Below, in pieces: positions 8,836-16,725 of a DNA stretch of 64,000 nt. The notes beneath the pieces are model-generated. The model searched no databases. It worked only from the letters and a program-made list of their open reading frames with translations, and had not been told where the DNA came from. Source of the stretch: Bowmanella sp. JS7-9 (GTDB lineage Bacteria; Pseudomonadota; Gammaproteobacteria; Enterobacterales; Alteromonadaceae); assembly GCF_004329715.1 (NCBI RefSeq), contig NZ_JXSY01000021.1:1-64000 (forward strand), written 5' to 3'. Positions within the stretch are counted from its first letter, which is position 1. Each line of letters starts with the position of its first letter. A program made the translations under genes and the position numbers.

Positions 8836-9306
8836 ATGACGCACATCGACATTGGAATCAAAGAGCAAGATCGCCTGGACGTAGCCGACGGGCTTAAAAA
8901 GCTGTTGGCGGACTCGTACACCCTGTATCTGATGACCCACAATTTTCACTGGAACGTCACAGGCCCGCAATTTCGTGAATTGCACCTGATGTTTGAGGAG
9001 CACTACACCGAACTGGCCGTGGCCGTGGATGACATCGCAGAGCGTATTCGCACCTTGGATGTGTTTGCACCGGGTACCTATAAAGCTTTCGCCAAGCTCT
9101 CGTCGATTGAAGAGGTAGAAGAGATTCCTGCGGCCGTTGACATGGTGGATTACCTGACCAAGGCCCATGAACAAGTAGTCAAAACCTGCCGCAGTGTACT
9201 CAAACTGGCCCAAGAGGCGGGAGATGAGTCGACGTCAGCGTTAGTGTCAGATCGGATGCGTATCCACGAAAAGACTGCGTGGATGTTGCGCGCAATCCGC
9301 CGATAA
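8836..9306 (+). CDS. dps: Dps, ferritin-like DNA-binding protein
   Basis: Forms a dodecamer that oxidises Fe(II) with peroxide and stores it, protecting DNA during starvation and oxidative stress. At 156 residues it is the usual length. The intersubunit ferroxidase ligands are in register with E. coli Dps: H38, H50, E54, D65 and E69 (motifs [23 protein letters not shown]). The N-terminus is short and only weakly basic, so DNA binding may be limited. GGAGAGG precedes the ATG. A terminator follows directly, so it is a single-gene unit. Confidence 0.95.
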   Translation: MTHIDIGIKEQDRLDVADGLKKLLADSYTLYLMTHNFHWNVTGPQFRELHLMFEEHYTELAVAVDDIAERIRTLDVFAPGTYKAFAKLSSIEEVEEIPAAVDMVDYLTKAHEQVVKTCRSVLKLAQEAGDESTSALVSDRMRIHEKTAWMLRAIRR

Positions 9307-9323
9307 CTAGCGACAGATTATTC

Positions 9324-9348
9324 AAAGGCTGCGAACGCAGCCTTTTTT
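9324..9348 (+). terminator. Intrinsic terminator of dps
   Basis: Nine-pair stem AAAGGCTGC/GCAGCCTTT with a GAAC loop, followed by T. Confidence 0.9.
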
Positions 9349-9414
9349 GATCCAGGTTAAGAACTTTCTAAACTACCTCGGCTATAGTCCTCTTCAGCAA
9401 CCTGGAGGTGAACC

Positions 9415-9657
9415 ATGGCCTTACACATTACCGACGAATGCATTAATTGCGATTTATGCCCATTGGAATGCCCCAATGACGCAATCACTATGGGCGACGA
9501 GATTTATCAGATCGATTTTACCCGTTGCACTGAGTGTGTTGGCCACTATGATGAGCCGCAATGTATGGCGGTATGTCCGGTCGAATGTATTGAAAAAGAC
9601 CCGGCGCACGCGGAATCTGAAGAGGCGCTCTGGACCAAATTCGCTGCATTGCATTAA
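9415..9657 (+). CDS. yfhL: YfhL family 2[4Fe-4S] ferredoxin
   Basis: An 80-residue electron carrier with two [4Fe-4S] cluster motifs: CINCDLCPLECP near the start, and a second with the long-loop form CTEC then eight residues, CMAVCP. The eight-residue insertion between cysteines is typical of the YfhL/Alvin-type ferredoxins. The partner enzyme is unknown. A strong GGAGGTG site precedes the ATG. It is flanked by its own terminator on the right and that of dps on the left, so it is monocistronic. Confidence 0.92.
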   Translation: MALHITDECINCDLCPLECPNDAITMGDEIYQIDFTRCTECVGHYDEPQCMAVCPVECIEKDPAHAESEEALWTKFAALH

Positions 9658-9678
9658 GCGTGACTTGCACTACTATTT

Positions 9679-9704
9679 GCCACCGCCCAACCGGTGGCTT
9701 TTTT
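9679..9704 (+). terminator. Intrinsic terminator of the ferredoxin gene
   Basis: GCCACCG/CGGTGGC, seven perfect pairs with a six-base loop, then six T. Confidence 0.9.
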
Positions 9705-9837
9705 ATTTAAGTATCTGAAAAAACTGCATTTAATCTTATTGCTGCAAAGTGCTGTAGCAGCATAAAATCATGCCCTGTGACCCAGTTCTGGGTCTTCTTT
9801 ATTTGATTGTTTTATTGTCATTTTTTGCGGAGTCTTA

Positions 9838-10437
9838 ATGCAACGACTGCGAGAGTTATCGCGTCTTGTTGAGGCTGTGTACAACGACATCGATCATACC
9901 TACGGCAAATATCAGCAGGATAGCGGCCTGCAATGCCGGTCAGGTTGCGGCGCGTGCTGTAACAACCCTCACATAGAAGCGACTGAATTAGAAATGCTAC
10001 CCATGGCCTTGTCCCTGTTCGACCGTGGGCAGGCAGAGGTTATGCTGGATAAATTAGCCGAGTACAACGGTTTCAGTTGTCTGCACTTTGTGCGCCAGTC
10101 TTTGGATGGCAACCAGGGCTATTGCGGGGAATACGCCCATCGCCCGGGCGTGTGCCGGATGTTTGGGGCCGCGGCGGTCAAAGCCAAACATGGGCTGACA
10201 CTGTCAGTATGCAAAACCATTAAACAGGATGTGCCACAAAAATACGCAGCCGGTTTAATTGCGCTTGGGGAAGGGGGAGTACCGGTGATTCCTCATGATA
10301 AAGAACGTATTCGTCAGCTGGATTTCAGTTTGAGTCAGCAAGAATTGCCTTTGAATAAGGCGTTAAGTGCGGCATTGCAGCGGGTATTAACTGCCGCCTG
10401 GTATAGCGCGGAAGATGCAGAGAATCAGGTGGCATAA
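9838..10437 (+). CDS. YkgJ-type cysteine-cluster protein
   Basis: A 199-residue soluble protein. The family signature is the CxxxCGACC cluster (CRSGCGACCNNP) followed by an IEATELEMLPMA helix, then a second pair of cysteines in the YCGEYAHRPGVCRMFG stretch. These cysteines are thought to bind zinc or an iron-sulfur cluster. The exact role is not known. GCGGAG lies a few bases before the ATG. It is convergent with the porin gene. Confidence 0.85.
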   Translation: MQRLRELSRLVEAVYNDIDHTYGKYQQDSGLQCRSGCGACCNNPHIEATELEMLPMALSLFDRGQAEVMLDKLAEYNGFSCLHFVRQSLDGNQGYCGEYAHRPGVCRMFGAAAVKAKHGLTLSVCKTIKQDVPQKYAAGLIALGEGGVPVIPHDKERIRQLDFSLSQQELPLNKALSAALQRVLTAAWYSAEDAENQVA

Positions 10438-10463
10438 AAAAAGCGCCGACATAAAGCCGGCGC
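10434..10463 (-). terminator. Intrinsic terminator of the porin gene
   Basis: Stem GCGCCG/CGGCGC with a nine-base loop, followed on the minus strand by seven T. It lies 24 bases after the porin stop. Confidence 0.85.
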
Positions 10464-10486
10464 AATACCGAGGTTTCTGACCTTTA

Positions 10487-11626
10487 TCAGAAAGCGTATT
10501 TAGCCATGACCTGGAAGCGATTCATATCGCCTTCCGCGCCACTGGCTTTTTCGATAGCAGCATGTGCAAATTCAACACCCACTGTGATGTTCTTCACTGG
10601 GTAATACATCAGGTTTGCGCGTGCACTCCAGGTTTGTTTATTTACTAACAGGCCTTCCAGCTCGGCACCATCATCCGCATCATACATGGCGTAGATCAGG
10701 TTGAAGGCTGTCTGGTCGCTGACCACATGGCGATAGGCGGCGGTAAAGCCCATAGAATCGATGGTCTCTAAATCACCGGACGACGTCAGTACGGCACCAT
10801 TGTTAGTATTCAGGCCAATGTAGCGACCTAAGCCGGAGCCATAGTTCACCATCAGACGCAGATCGTCTTTGCCCATCATAATTTTGCTGGCAACACTGAC
10901 GCCAAAGCTGCTAACCGTTTCGTCAACACCGGCGCCGTTGTTGTAGGCCAGTTGGCGTAATAAACCTGCCACTGAGAAATAGCCCCAATCTTTCTTCATG
11001 GTGTACTTCATGGTCAGGTCTGGCATGGTGTTGTCGTCTGTCACCTTGCGACCACCATCGGTGATAGTCGACTCAGGGTTTTCCAGTGCCACTTGCAGGT
11101 TGCCGTTGGTGTAGCGAACCTGAGTCTGACGTACGAAGATAGTGCCGTCGGTGGTACCGATAAAATCTACCGAGTCAGGCAAAGTGCCTACGTCCATAAA
11201 AGTTGACCAGGTTTGACCAACCAGCCAGTTGCCGTAGGTCAGGAATGCATGACGAAGGCGCGGTTGATAGCTGTTACTGATACGCTCGTCACCGCCTGGC
11301 GCCAGCATAAAGTCCATCTCGAAGAAGGCTTTCAGGGTTTCGCCGTTGTCCAACTTAGTGGTAGAGCTTAAGTTGAAACGGCTTTGCTTGACGTGTGCGT
11401 CGAACTGCGCGTCTTTATCTGCGCCGCTGACAGGCGTCAGGCTGGGAATGTAGAAATCGCGTCCCGCATTGTTAGCCGAGAGCGAACCGTCGCTGTATGA
11501 GCTCCACATACCGTCGGCTTTTACATAGCCGCCGAATTTAAATGTTGTTTCGTCTGCCTGGGCAAACGGAACAGCGCAAGAGGTGCCTAGTGCAAGAGTG
11601 AGTGCTGCAATTTTATTGAGTTTCAT
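10487..11626 (-). CDS. DcaP-like trimeric outer-membrane porin
   Basis: A 379-residue outer-membrane protein with a clear signal peptide (cleavage likely after AQA, residue 24) and the family opening FKFGGYVKADGMWS. Repeated alternating beta-strands run to a C-terminal aromatic residue (KYAF), the standard beta-barrel ending. DcaP proteins let negatively charged small molecules such as dicarboxylates through. GAGGATGG precedes the ATG. It is transcribed divergently from acetyl-CoA synthetase, with shared half-sites between them, which suggests joint control by carbon source. Confidence 0.82.
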   Translation of the reverse strand: MKLNKIAALTLALGTSCAVPFAQADETTFKFGGYVKADGMWSSYSDGSLSANNAGRDFYIPSLTPVSGADKDAQFDAHVKQSRFNLSSTTKLDNGETLKAFFEMDFMLAPGGDERISNSYQPRLRHAFLTYGNWLVGQTWSTFMDVGTLPDSVDFIGTTDGTIFVRQTQVRYTNGNLQVALENPESTITDGGRKVTDDNTMPDLTMKYTMKKDWGYFSVAGLLRQLAYNNGAGVDETVSSFGVSVASKIMMGKDDLRLMVNYGSGLGRYIGLNTNNGAVLTSSGDLETIDSMGFTAAYRHVVSDQTAFNLIYAMYDADDGAELEGLLVNKQTWSARANLMYYPVKNITVGVEFAHAAIEKASGAEGDMNRFQVMAKYAF

Positions 11627-11668
11627 GTTCCATCCTCAGTAGTCGTTGTTCTGTAGGGACTGGCTTAA

Positions 11669-11765
11669 TTTGGTCCAACTTATTGTTTTTGCAAATTATC
11701 CTTTGGTCTGTCAGACCAAAGTCGTATAGTTTTTGCGCAGATAACCGAGTGTGCGACCAAAGTCG
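11669..11765. promoter_or_regulatory. Cluster of four GACCAAA half-sites between porin and acs
   Basis: TTTGGTC (11669-11675), CTTTGGTC (11701-11708), GACCAAAGTCG (11714-11724) and again GACCAAAGTCG (11755-11765). The second and third form a perfect 10-bp palindrome around one base (11701-11721); the fourth sits in its own small inverted repeat (TGCGAC/GTCGCA). The last two are 41 bases apart, about four helical turns. This looks like the operator of one dimeric regulator serving both promoters. The LuxR-type regulator encoded behind acs is the obvious candidate (inference). Confidence 0.6.
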
Positions 11766-11830
11766 CATTCCTTTCACTTGGCGGTTGGCTAGAGTGAGGG
11801 GAATAACCTTTAAAATACGGACAATTACCC

Positions 11831-13771
11831 ATGAGTGACGCGATTTTTCCAGTACCAGATAGCGCTCGTCAGCGCACTTTACTCAATCAAAAAGTCTATC
11901 AGGCGATGATCTCGGATGCCCTCAAGCAGCCAGAGGTGTTCTGGGCTGAGCAGGCGAAAAATCTGAACTGGATGACTTTCCCGAGCAAAATCAAGGACGT
12001 GTCATTTGCCAAAGACGATATGCATATTCGCTGGTTTGAAGACGGCGAACTCAATGTGGCGGTTAACTGTATTGATCGACATTTGCCAGCACGGGCCAAT
12101 CAGGTGGTGTTTTACTGGGAAGGCGACGATCCCAATGACAGTCAGGAAATTACATACCAGACGCTCTCGGATGAAGTGAATAAGTTTGCCAATGCGCTGC
12201 GTGATATGGGCGTTGGTAAGGGCGACCGCGTTGCCATTTACTTACCCATGATCCCGCAAGCAGCCTATGCCATGCTGGCGTGTGCGCGCATTGGTGCGGT
12301 GCACTCAGTGATATTCGGTGGTTTCTCGGCGCAGGCAATTGCCGACCGTATTAATGATTGTGATGCCAAAGTGGTGATTACTGCCGACGAAGGTCGCCGC
12401 AGCGGTAACAAAGTGCCACTTAAAGCGAATGTAGATAAAGCATTGGCGAATGGAAACTGTCCGAGTATCAAACACTGTGTGGTATGTAAATTCACCGGTG
12501 GAGAGGTGAGCTGGAACCCAGTAGATCGCTGGTGGCACGAGGCCACCCAGAATGCCTCAACCGAGTGTGAGCCGGCGCGCATGAATGCCGAAGATCCGTT
12601 ATTTATTCTGTATACCTCAGGCTCAACCGGTAAACCGAAAGGCGTCGTGCACAGCAGCGGCGGCTATCTGTTGTACGCTGCCATGACGCATAAATACGTG
12701 TTCGATTATCAGGAAGGTGACATTTACTGGGCCGCCGCAGACGTGGGCTGGATCACCGGCCACAGTTATATTGTGTATGGCCCGCTGGCCAATGGCGCGT
12801 CGATGGTGTTATTTGAAGGTGTACCGACTTATCCGGATGTACGCCGCATTGCGCAGATTGTTGATAAGTATAAAGTTAACATCCTCTACACCGCGCCCAC
12901 TGCGATCCGTGCTCTGATGGCTCACGGTGACAAGCCTGCCGAAGGGGCTGATTTGTCTTCACTACGTTTACTGGGCTCGGTCGGTGAGCCGATCAACCCG
13001 GAAGCCTGGCATTGGTATCACACGGTGTTTGGTAAGGGTAAGTGCCCAATTGTGGATACATGGTGGCAGACTGAAACCGGCGGCATCATGATATCGCCTC
13101 TACCGTCGATTACCGATCTCAAACCCGGCTCGGCTACCCGTCCGTTGTTTGGCATAGATGCCGCGCTGGTGGATAACGAAGGTAATGAACTGGAAGGTGC
13201 GGCGGAAGGCAATCTGGTGATTAAAGACAGCTGGCCGGGTCAGGCACGCACTGTCTATGGCGACCATGAGCGCTTTATCCAAACTTACTTCAGTACCTAC
13301 GCCAACCAATATTTTACCGGTGACGGTGCCCGCCGTGACGAGGATGGTTATTACTGGATCACCGGACGGGTCGACGATGTGCTTAACGTATCCGGTCACC
13401 GCCTGGGGACTGCCGAAATTGAAAGTGCGCTGGTAGCCCATGAAGCCGTAGCCGAAGCCGCCGTGGTAGGTTACCCCCACGACATTAAAGGTCAGGGCAT
13501 TTACGTCTACATCTCGCCGGTAGAAGGGGTAGAAGTGACCGAGGAGCTGACCAAATCGGTACGCGCCTGGGTACGAGAACAGCTTTCTCCGATTGCAACA
13601 CCGGATATGATTCAGTGGACAACCGGTTTGCCGAAAACCCGTTCGGGTAAGATCATGCGCCGTATCCTGCGTAAGATTGCTGCCAACGAATATCAGAGCC
13701 TGGGTGACACATCAACGCTGGCAGATCCTTCTGTAGTTGATACACTCATCGCTAACCGATTGAATAGGTAG
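11831..13771 (+). CDS. acs: Acetyl-CoA synthetase
   Basis: Activates acetate with ATP to acetyl-AMP and then acetyl-CoA: high-affinity acetate use. At 646 residues it is the standard length. The adenylate-forming signature is [12 protein letters not shown], followed by the WWQTETGG acetyl-pocket motif, and near the end [11 protein letters not shown] with the regulatory lysine K607, which is acetylated by Pat-type enzymes in other bacteria. It is followed after 17 bases by a LuxR-type response regulator, and divergent from a porin. Confidence 0.97.
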   Translation: MSDAIFPVPDSARQRTLLNQKVYQAMISDALKQPEVFWAEQAKNLNWMTFPSKIKDVSFAKDDMHIRWFEDGELNVAVNCIDRHLPARANQVVFYWEGDDPNDSQEITYQTLSDEVNKFANALRDMGVGKGDRVAIYLPMIPQAAYAMLACARIGAVHSVIFGGFSAQAIADRINDCDAKVVITADEGRRSGNKVPLKANVDKALANGNCPSIKHCVVCKFTGGEVSWNPVDRWWHEATQNASTECEPARMNAEDPLFILYTSGSTGKPKGVVHSSGGYLLYAAMTHKYVFDYQEGDIYWAAADVGWITGHSYIVYGPLANGASMVLFEGVPTYPDVRRIAQIVDKYKVNILYTAPTAIRALMAHGDKPAEGADLSSLRLLGSVGEPINPEAWHWYHTVFGKGKCPIVDTWWQTETGGIMISPLPSITDLKPGSATRPLFGIDAALVDNEGNELEGAAEGNLVIKDSWPGQARTVYGDHERFIQTYFSTYANQYFTGDGARRDEDGYYWITGRVDDVLNVSGHRLGTAEIESALVAHEAVAEAAVVGYPHDIKGQGIYVYISPVEGVEVTEELTKSVRAWVREQLSPIATPDMIQWTTGLPKTRSGKIMRRILRKIAANEYQSLGDTSTLADPSVVDTLIANRLNR

Positions 13772-13788
13772 AACTTTTTGGAGTAGGG

Positions 13789-14433
13789 ATGATTACCCTT
13801 GTCATCGCTGATGACCACCCGTTGTATCGGGATGCGTTACGCAGCGCCTTGTCGATGTCACTGGATAACCTCAATTTACTTGAGGCCAGTGACCTGACCC
13901 AAACTATCGATATCCTCGAAAACAACGGGGACGTGGATTTATTGTTGCTGGACTTACATATGCCCGGCAGCGGGGATCTGTTTGGGTTAATTCATATCCG
14001 TAAGCTGTACCCGGATTTACCGGTCGCGGTGGTATCCGGGCTGGAAGATCCCTCTATCATCAGTAAAGTGCTCAGTGCCGGCGCATTGGGTTTTGTGTCT
14101 AAAACCTCCGGCTCAGCCAAAATTGCCGAAGCGGTGCAAAGCATGCTGGATGGCGATGTATGGGTACCCGATGGCTTTGATGAACAGGCCGTGGATGATG
14201 AAGACGAATTTGCCGCACTGGCAGACAAAGTCTCCAGTCTGACCCCCGCCCAATACAAAGTACTGTGCTTTATGCGCGATGGCCTGCTAAACAAGCAAAT
14301 CGGCTTTAAGCTGGATATTGCGGAAGCCACGGTTAAAGCCCATGTCACCTCGATATTCCGTAAACTTGGAATAAATAACCGCACTCAGGCCGTATTGATT
14401 GCCTCGCAGTTACAGTTGCAACCGCCTGAATAA
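13789..14433 (+). CDS. LuxR/NarL-type response regulator (CrbR/ErdR-like)
   Basis: A 214-residue transcription factor with an N-terminal receiver (acidic pocket D8/D9, phospho-acceptor D55 in LLLLDLHMPG, K104) and a C-terminal LuxR helix-turn-helix (LTPAQYKVLCFMRDGLLNKQ then TVKAHVTSIFRKL). GGAGTAGGG precedes the ATG, and the gene is 17 bases behind acs, implying one operon. In Vibrio and Pseudomonas an orphan regulator of this type (CrbR, ErdR) with a separate kinase activates acs, so this is probably the same acetate switch. No kinase is next to it. Confidence 0.85.
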   Translation: MITLVIADDHPLYRDALRSALSMSLDNLNLLEASDLTQTIDILENNGDVDLLLLDLHMPGSGDLFGLIHIRKLYPDLPVAVVSGLEDPSIISKVLSAGALGFVSKTSGSAKIAEAVQSMLDGDVWVPDGFDEQAVDDEDEFAALADKVSSLTPAQYKVLCFMRDGLLNKQIGFKLDIAEATVKAHVTSIFRKLGINNRTQAVLIASQLQLQPPE

Positions 14434-14437
14434 TGCT

Positions 14438-14460
14438 AAAACGCCGTCAGGCGTTTTTTT
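14438..14460 (+). terminator. Intrinsic terminator of the acs operon
   Basis: AAAACGCC/GGCGTTTT, eight pairs with a GTCA loop, ending in seven T. Confidence 0.9.
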
Positions 14461-14608
14461 GTTTCTGGCACCGCGGTTACCCCGCTGCAAAAAGCTGCCC
14501 AAACCGGTTGGGCTACTTGTTGTTGAATCAACATGTCATTCAGCGCTACATTGGTGCTTAATCGGCAGACTATTGTCATCGGTAATCGTTGTTATTTTGA
14601 GGTAGAAC

Positions 14609-14920
14609 ATGGACTGTCCTTCCTGCAACAAAGCTGGGATCTCAACATTGCGAAAATCCATAACATTGCCGTTTGGATTATCATTGCGCTGTCATCAATG
14701 TGGGACTCAATTTCGAATTAAACGAGGCTTCGCGTTCCTGCTCGCTATCACGCTCGAAATAGTCTTTGTAGTTGGCGTGGTAATGGGACTTAAAGCGTTA
14801 AGCGTCGCAACCCTGTTGCTTGTTATTGTGCTTGGCCTACTAATAACATTTTCGCTTGCCGCGTTCCTACCGATGGAAATAGAAAGTCAATCTCGTAGAT
14901 TCAATCGACGCGCTAAATAA
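14609..14920 (+). CDS. Small zinc-ribbon membrane protein, unknown
   Basis: 103 residues: an N-terminal CxxC (CPSC, 3-6) and a second CxxC (CHQC) about 25 residues later form a likely zinc ribbon, followed by two hydrophobic helices (about 42-62 and 66-88) and a basic tail. GAGG sits well before the ATG. No family recognised. It lies in a small AT-rich accessory stretch. Confidence 0.6.
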   Translation: MDCPSCNKAGISTLRKSITLPFGLSLRCHQCGTQFRIKRGFAFLLAITLEIVFVVGVVMGLKALSVATLLLVIVLGLLITFSLAAFLPMEIESQSRRFNRRAK

Positions 14921-15037
14921 CCTATAACAGACTCTCCGCTGCCTCCGTCAAAACCGTAGGATTTAGTGCAGAAGGATTACAATATTAAGGAATGACTTAT
15001 CACTATCTTCAATCCGTTACTTTCCATAGAAACTGTT

Positions 15038-15523
15038 TTGAAATGCCTTCTGGTATTTGCTTTTTCAGCCGCCATAAATTTTGCTAATGCGCAGACACTT
15101 TGCGTCGAACTAACTGAAGTCGGTGCGAACAAAAATCACAAATATTTTATAGATTTGGATTCATTTGAACTGAGAAATGACCTCTTAGAAGGTGAAGCAA
15201 TTACAGACAGAAAAAGTGGGCAATATTTGATGTCCGACGGAGCCATATCATATCGAGGTAATAAGATATTTGAAGCCAATGAGTTCCTTTATGAATCAAA
15301 TGTAAATGGCATAGATGTTTTGGTGGTTCGCGATGAATATAATTCTTTCAGCAGCCCTCTAAAATTGCTATCTGCGCTTGCGGGACACCCAGTACAGACA
15401 AGCAAAATATGGATTCTTAGTGTTCAGTCTGGAAAAATTGAAAATAAACTGCTTCTCGCAAAAGAAGATAGTTCTTACCAGTGGCAAGTAAAGATGAGCA
15501 GCGCCAATAAGGGTGTTAAGTAA
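15038..15523 (+). CDS. Predicted secreted protein, unknown
   Basis: 161 residues reading from a TTG start (TTG AAA TGC). The first 18 residues (MKCLLVFAFSAAINFANA) are a convincing signal peptide, which supports this start even though the ribosome-binding site is poor. The mature part is a mixed alpha/beta protein of about 140 residues without motifs I recognise. The codon use is AT-rich compared with core genes nearby, suggesting transfer. Confidence 0.55.
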   Translation: MKCLLVFAFSAAINFANAQTLCVELTEVGANKNHKYFIDLDSFELRNDLLEGEAITDRKSGQYLMSDGAISYRGNKIFEANEFLYESNVNGIDVLVVRDEYNSFSSPLKLLSALAGHPVQTSKIWILSVQSGKIENKLLLAKEDSSYQWQVKMSSANKGVK

Positions 15524-15612
15524 GTACTGCTAAAACAATGAAATTGCTCATCCATACCCCCCCGTATCCCGCTTTTTGCTTGATGCTATATGTTGCTTAT
15601 CAGGAGTTATTT

Positions 15613-16095
15613 ATCAAAAAATTCAAATATGTAGTTCTTGTCGTATTCACGTTGTTAGGCTTAAACGCTTGTAGTGAGCGACAACAGGCGCTGACACCGG
15701 CGCAAGTCCGCCAGATTGAAACACAGATACAGCAATCCTTCGACGCGTTGGTCGCCGCGTCTGAGGCGCTCGACACCGAGCGCTATTTTGCTTTAATCGA
15801 TCCTGACAAGTTTGTCGGGCTCAATGCCGATGGTAGCAACTGGAATTCGTTTGCAGACCTAAAAGCCCTGATTGAACCGGGCTTTAACGCGGTAGCAAAA
15901 ATTGAGTCTCTGACGTTTAGTAATGTGCGTATTTCGGTCATTGACGCCAACACGGCGATTCTGGTCAATCAGTACCAACAAACCGTATTGCTCAAAGACG
16001 GTACCACCCACTCAGGGGCAGGGGGTGGTACACAGGTATGGTCTAAAACAAGTGGCGAGTGGTTGCTGGTGAGCATTTCTGCCAGTGGTGAATAA
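15613..16095 (+). CDS. NTF2/SnoaL-like lipoprotein with probable AUC start
   Basis: Mature part of about 140 residues fits the NTF2-like (SnoaL/DUF4440) cone fold: a long N-terminal helix, then FDALVAAS...FALIDPDKFVG and a beta-sheet ending WLLVSISASG. Probably exported and lipid-anchored: the sequence IKKFKYVVLVVFTLLGLNAC is a textbook lipoprotein signal if the first Ile codon (ATC at 15613) is read as the start. AGGAG lies six bases upstream of it (15602-15606). The only ATG upstream in frame (15538) would add 25 unlikely residues and has no such site. Function unknown. Confidence 0.65.
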   Translation: MKKFKYVVLVVFTLLGLNACSERQQALTPAQVRQIETQIQQSFDALVAASEALDTERYFALIDPDKFVGLNADGSNWNSFADLKALIEPGFNAVAKIESLTFSNVRISVIDANTAILVNQYQQTVLLKDGTTHSGAGGGTQVWSKTSGEWLLVSISASGE

Positions 16096-16105
16096 TCCGG
16101 TTAAA

Positions 16106-16717
16106 TCAGGCTTGTGTAGTTTCGCGACTTTCCAGCAAAAAGCTCAAATGACGTTTGGCAGCCGGCCAGTCGTAATTGGTGATAGAAAACACCACCGTAT
16201 CGCGCGCACTGCCATCGTCCAGCAAAATATGGTTGCGTAACACTCCATCCTGTCTGGCGCCCAGCCGGGCAATGGCGGCGCGTGAACGGGTATTGTGCCA
16301 GTGGGTGCGAAACTCGACGGCGATACAATCCAGTTGCTCAAATGCATAGGTTAACAACAGCAGTTTCGCTTCGGTATTCAGGGCGGTGCGCTGTACCCGG
16401 TTGGCATACCAGGTGTAGCCAATTTCCAGCCGGCGATGTTTGGCAACGGCGTTGCAATAGCGGGTAGAGCCGACGATATCGCCAGAGTGTTTATCGACCA
16501 CCACAAAAGGCAGAGCCAGCCCTGCATGTTTATCCTGCAAGGCCGCCGTCAGGTAGGCATCAATGTTATGTTCACCGGGCACGCTGGTGTACCACAGTTT
16601 CCACAATTGACCATCATTGGCCGCGTCAAGCAGCGCCGCGCGATGATCCAGCGTTAATGGTTGCAGGCTAACATGTTGCCCCTCGAGGGTAATGTCTTTC
16701 AGCCAGGTTGGGCTCAT
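16106..16717 (-). CDS. GNAT acetyltransferase, RimJ/RimL type
   Basis: A 203-residue N-acetyltransferase of the RimJ/RimL branch that moves acetyl from acetyl-CoA to an amine. Visible marks are VSLQPLTLDH at the start, VVVDKHSGDIVGSTRY, the RLEIGYTWYA strand, and the acetyl-CoA region followed by VEFRTHWHNTRSRAAIARLGA. The substrate is unknown. It is eight bases downstream of the hybrid kinase gene on the same strand and likely the last gene of that operon. Confidence 0.83.
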   Translation of the reverse strand: MSPTWLKDITLEGQHVSLQPLTLDHRAALLDAANDGQLWKLWYTSVPGEHNIDAYLTAALQDKHAGLALPFVVVDKHSGDIVGSTRYCNAVAKHRRLEIGYTWYANRVQRTALNTEAKLLLLTYAFEQLDCIAVEFRTHWHNTRSRAAIARLGARQDGVLRNHILLDDGSARDTVVFSITNYDWPAAKRHLSFLLESRETTQA

Positions 16718-16725
16718 GGGGGTCC

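Noticed and set aside
11701-11721. FadR box in the porin-acs region
   Set aside because: TGGTC and GACCA are present but five bases apart instead of one, so it does not fit FadR.
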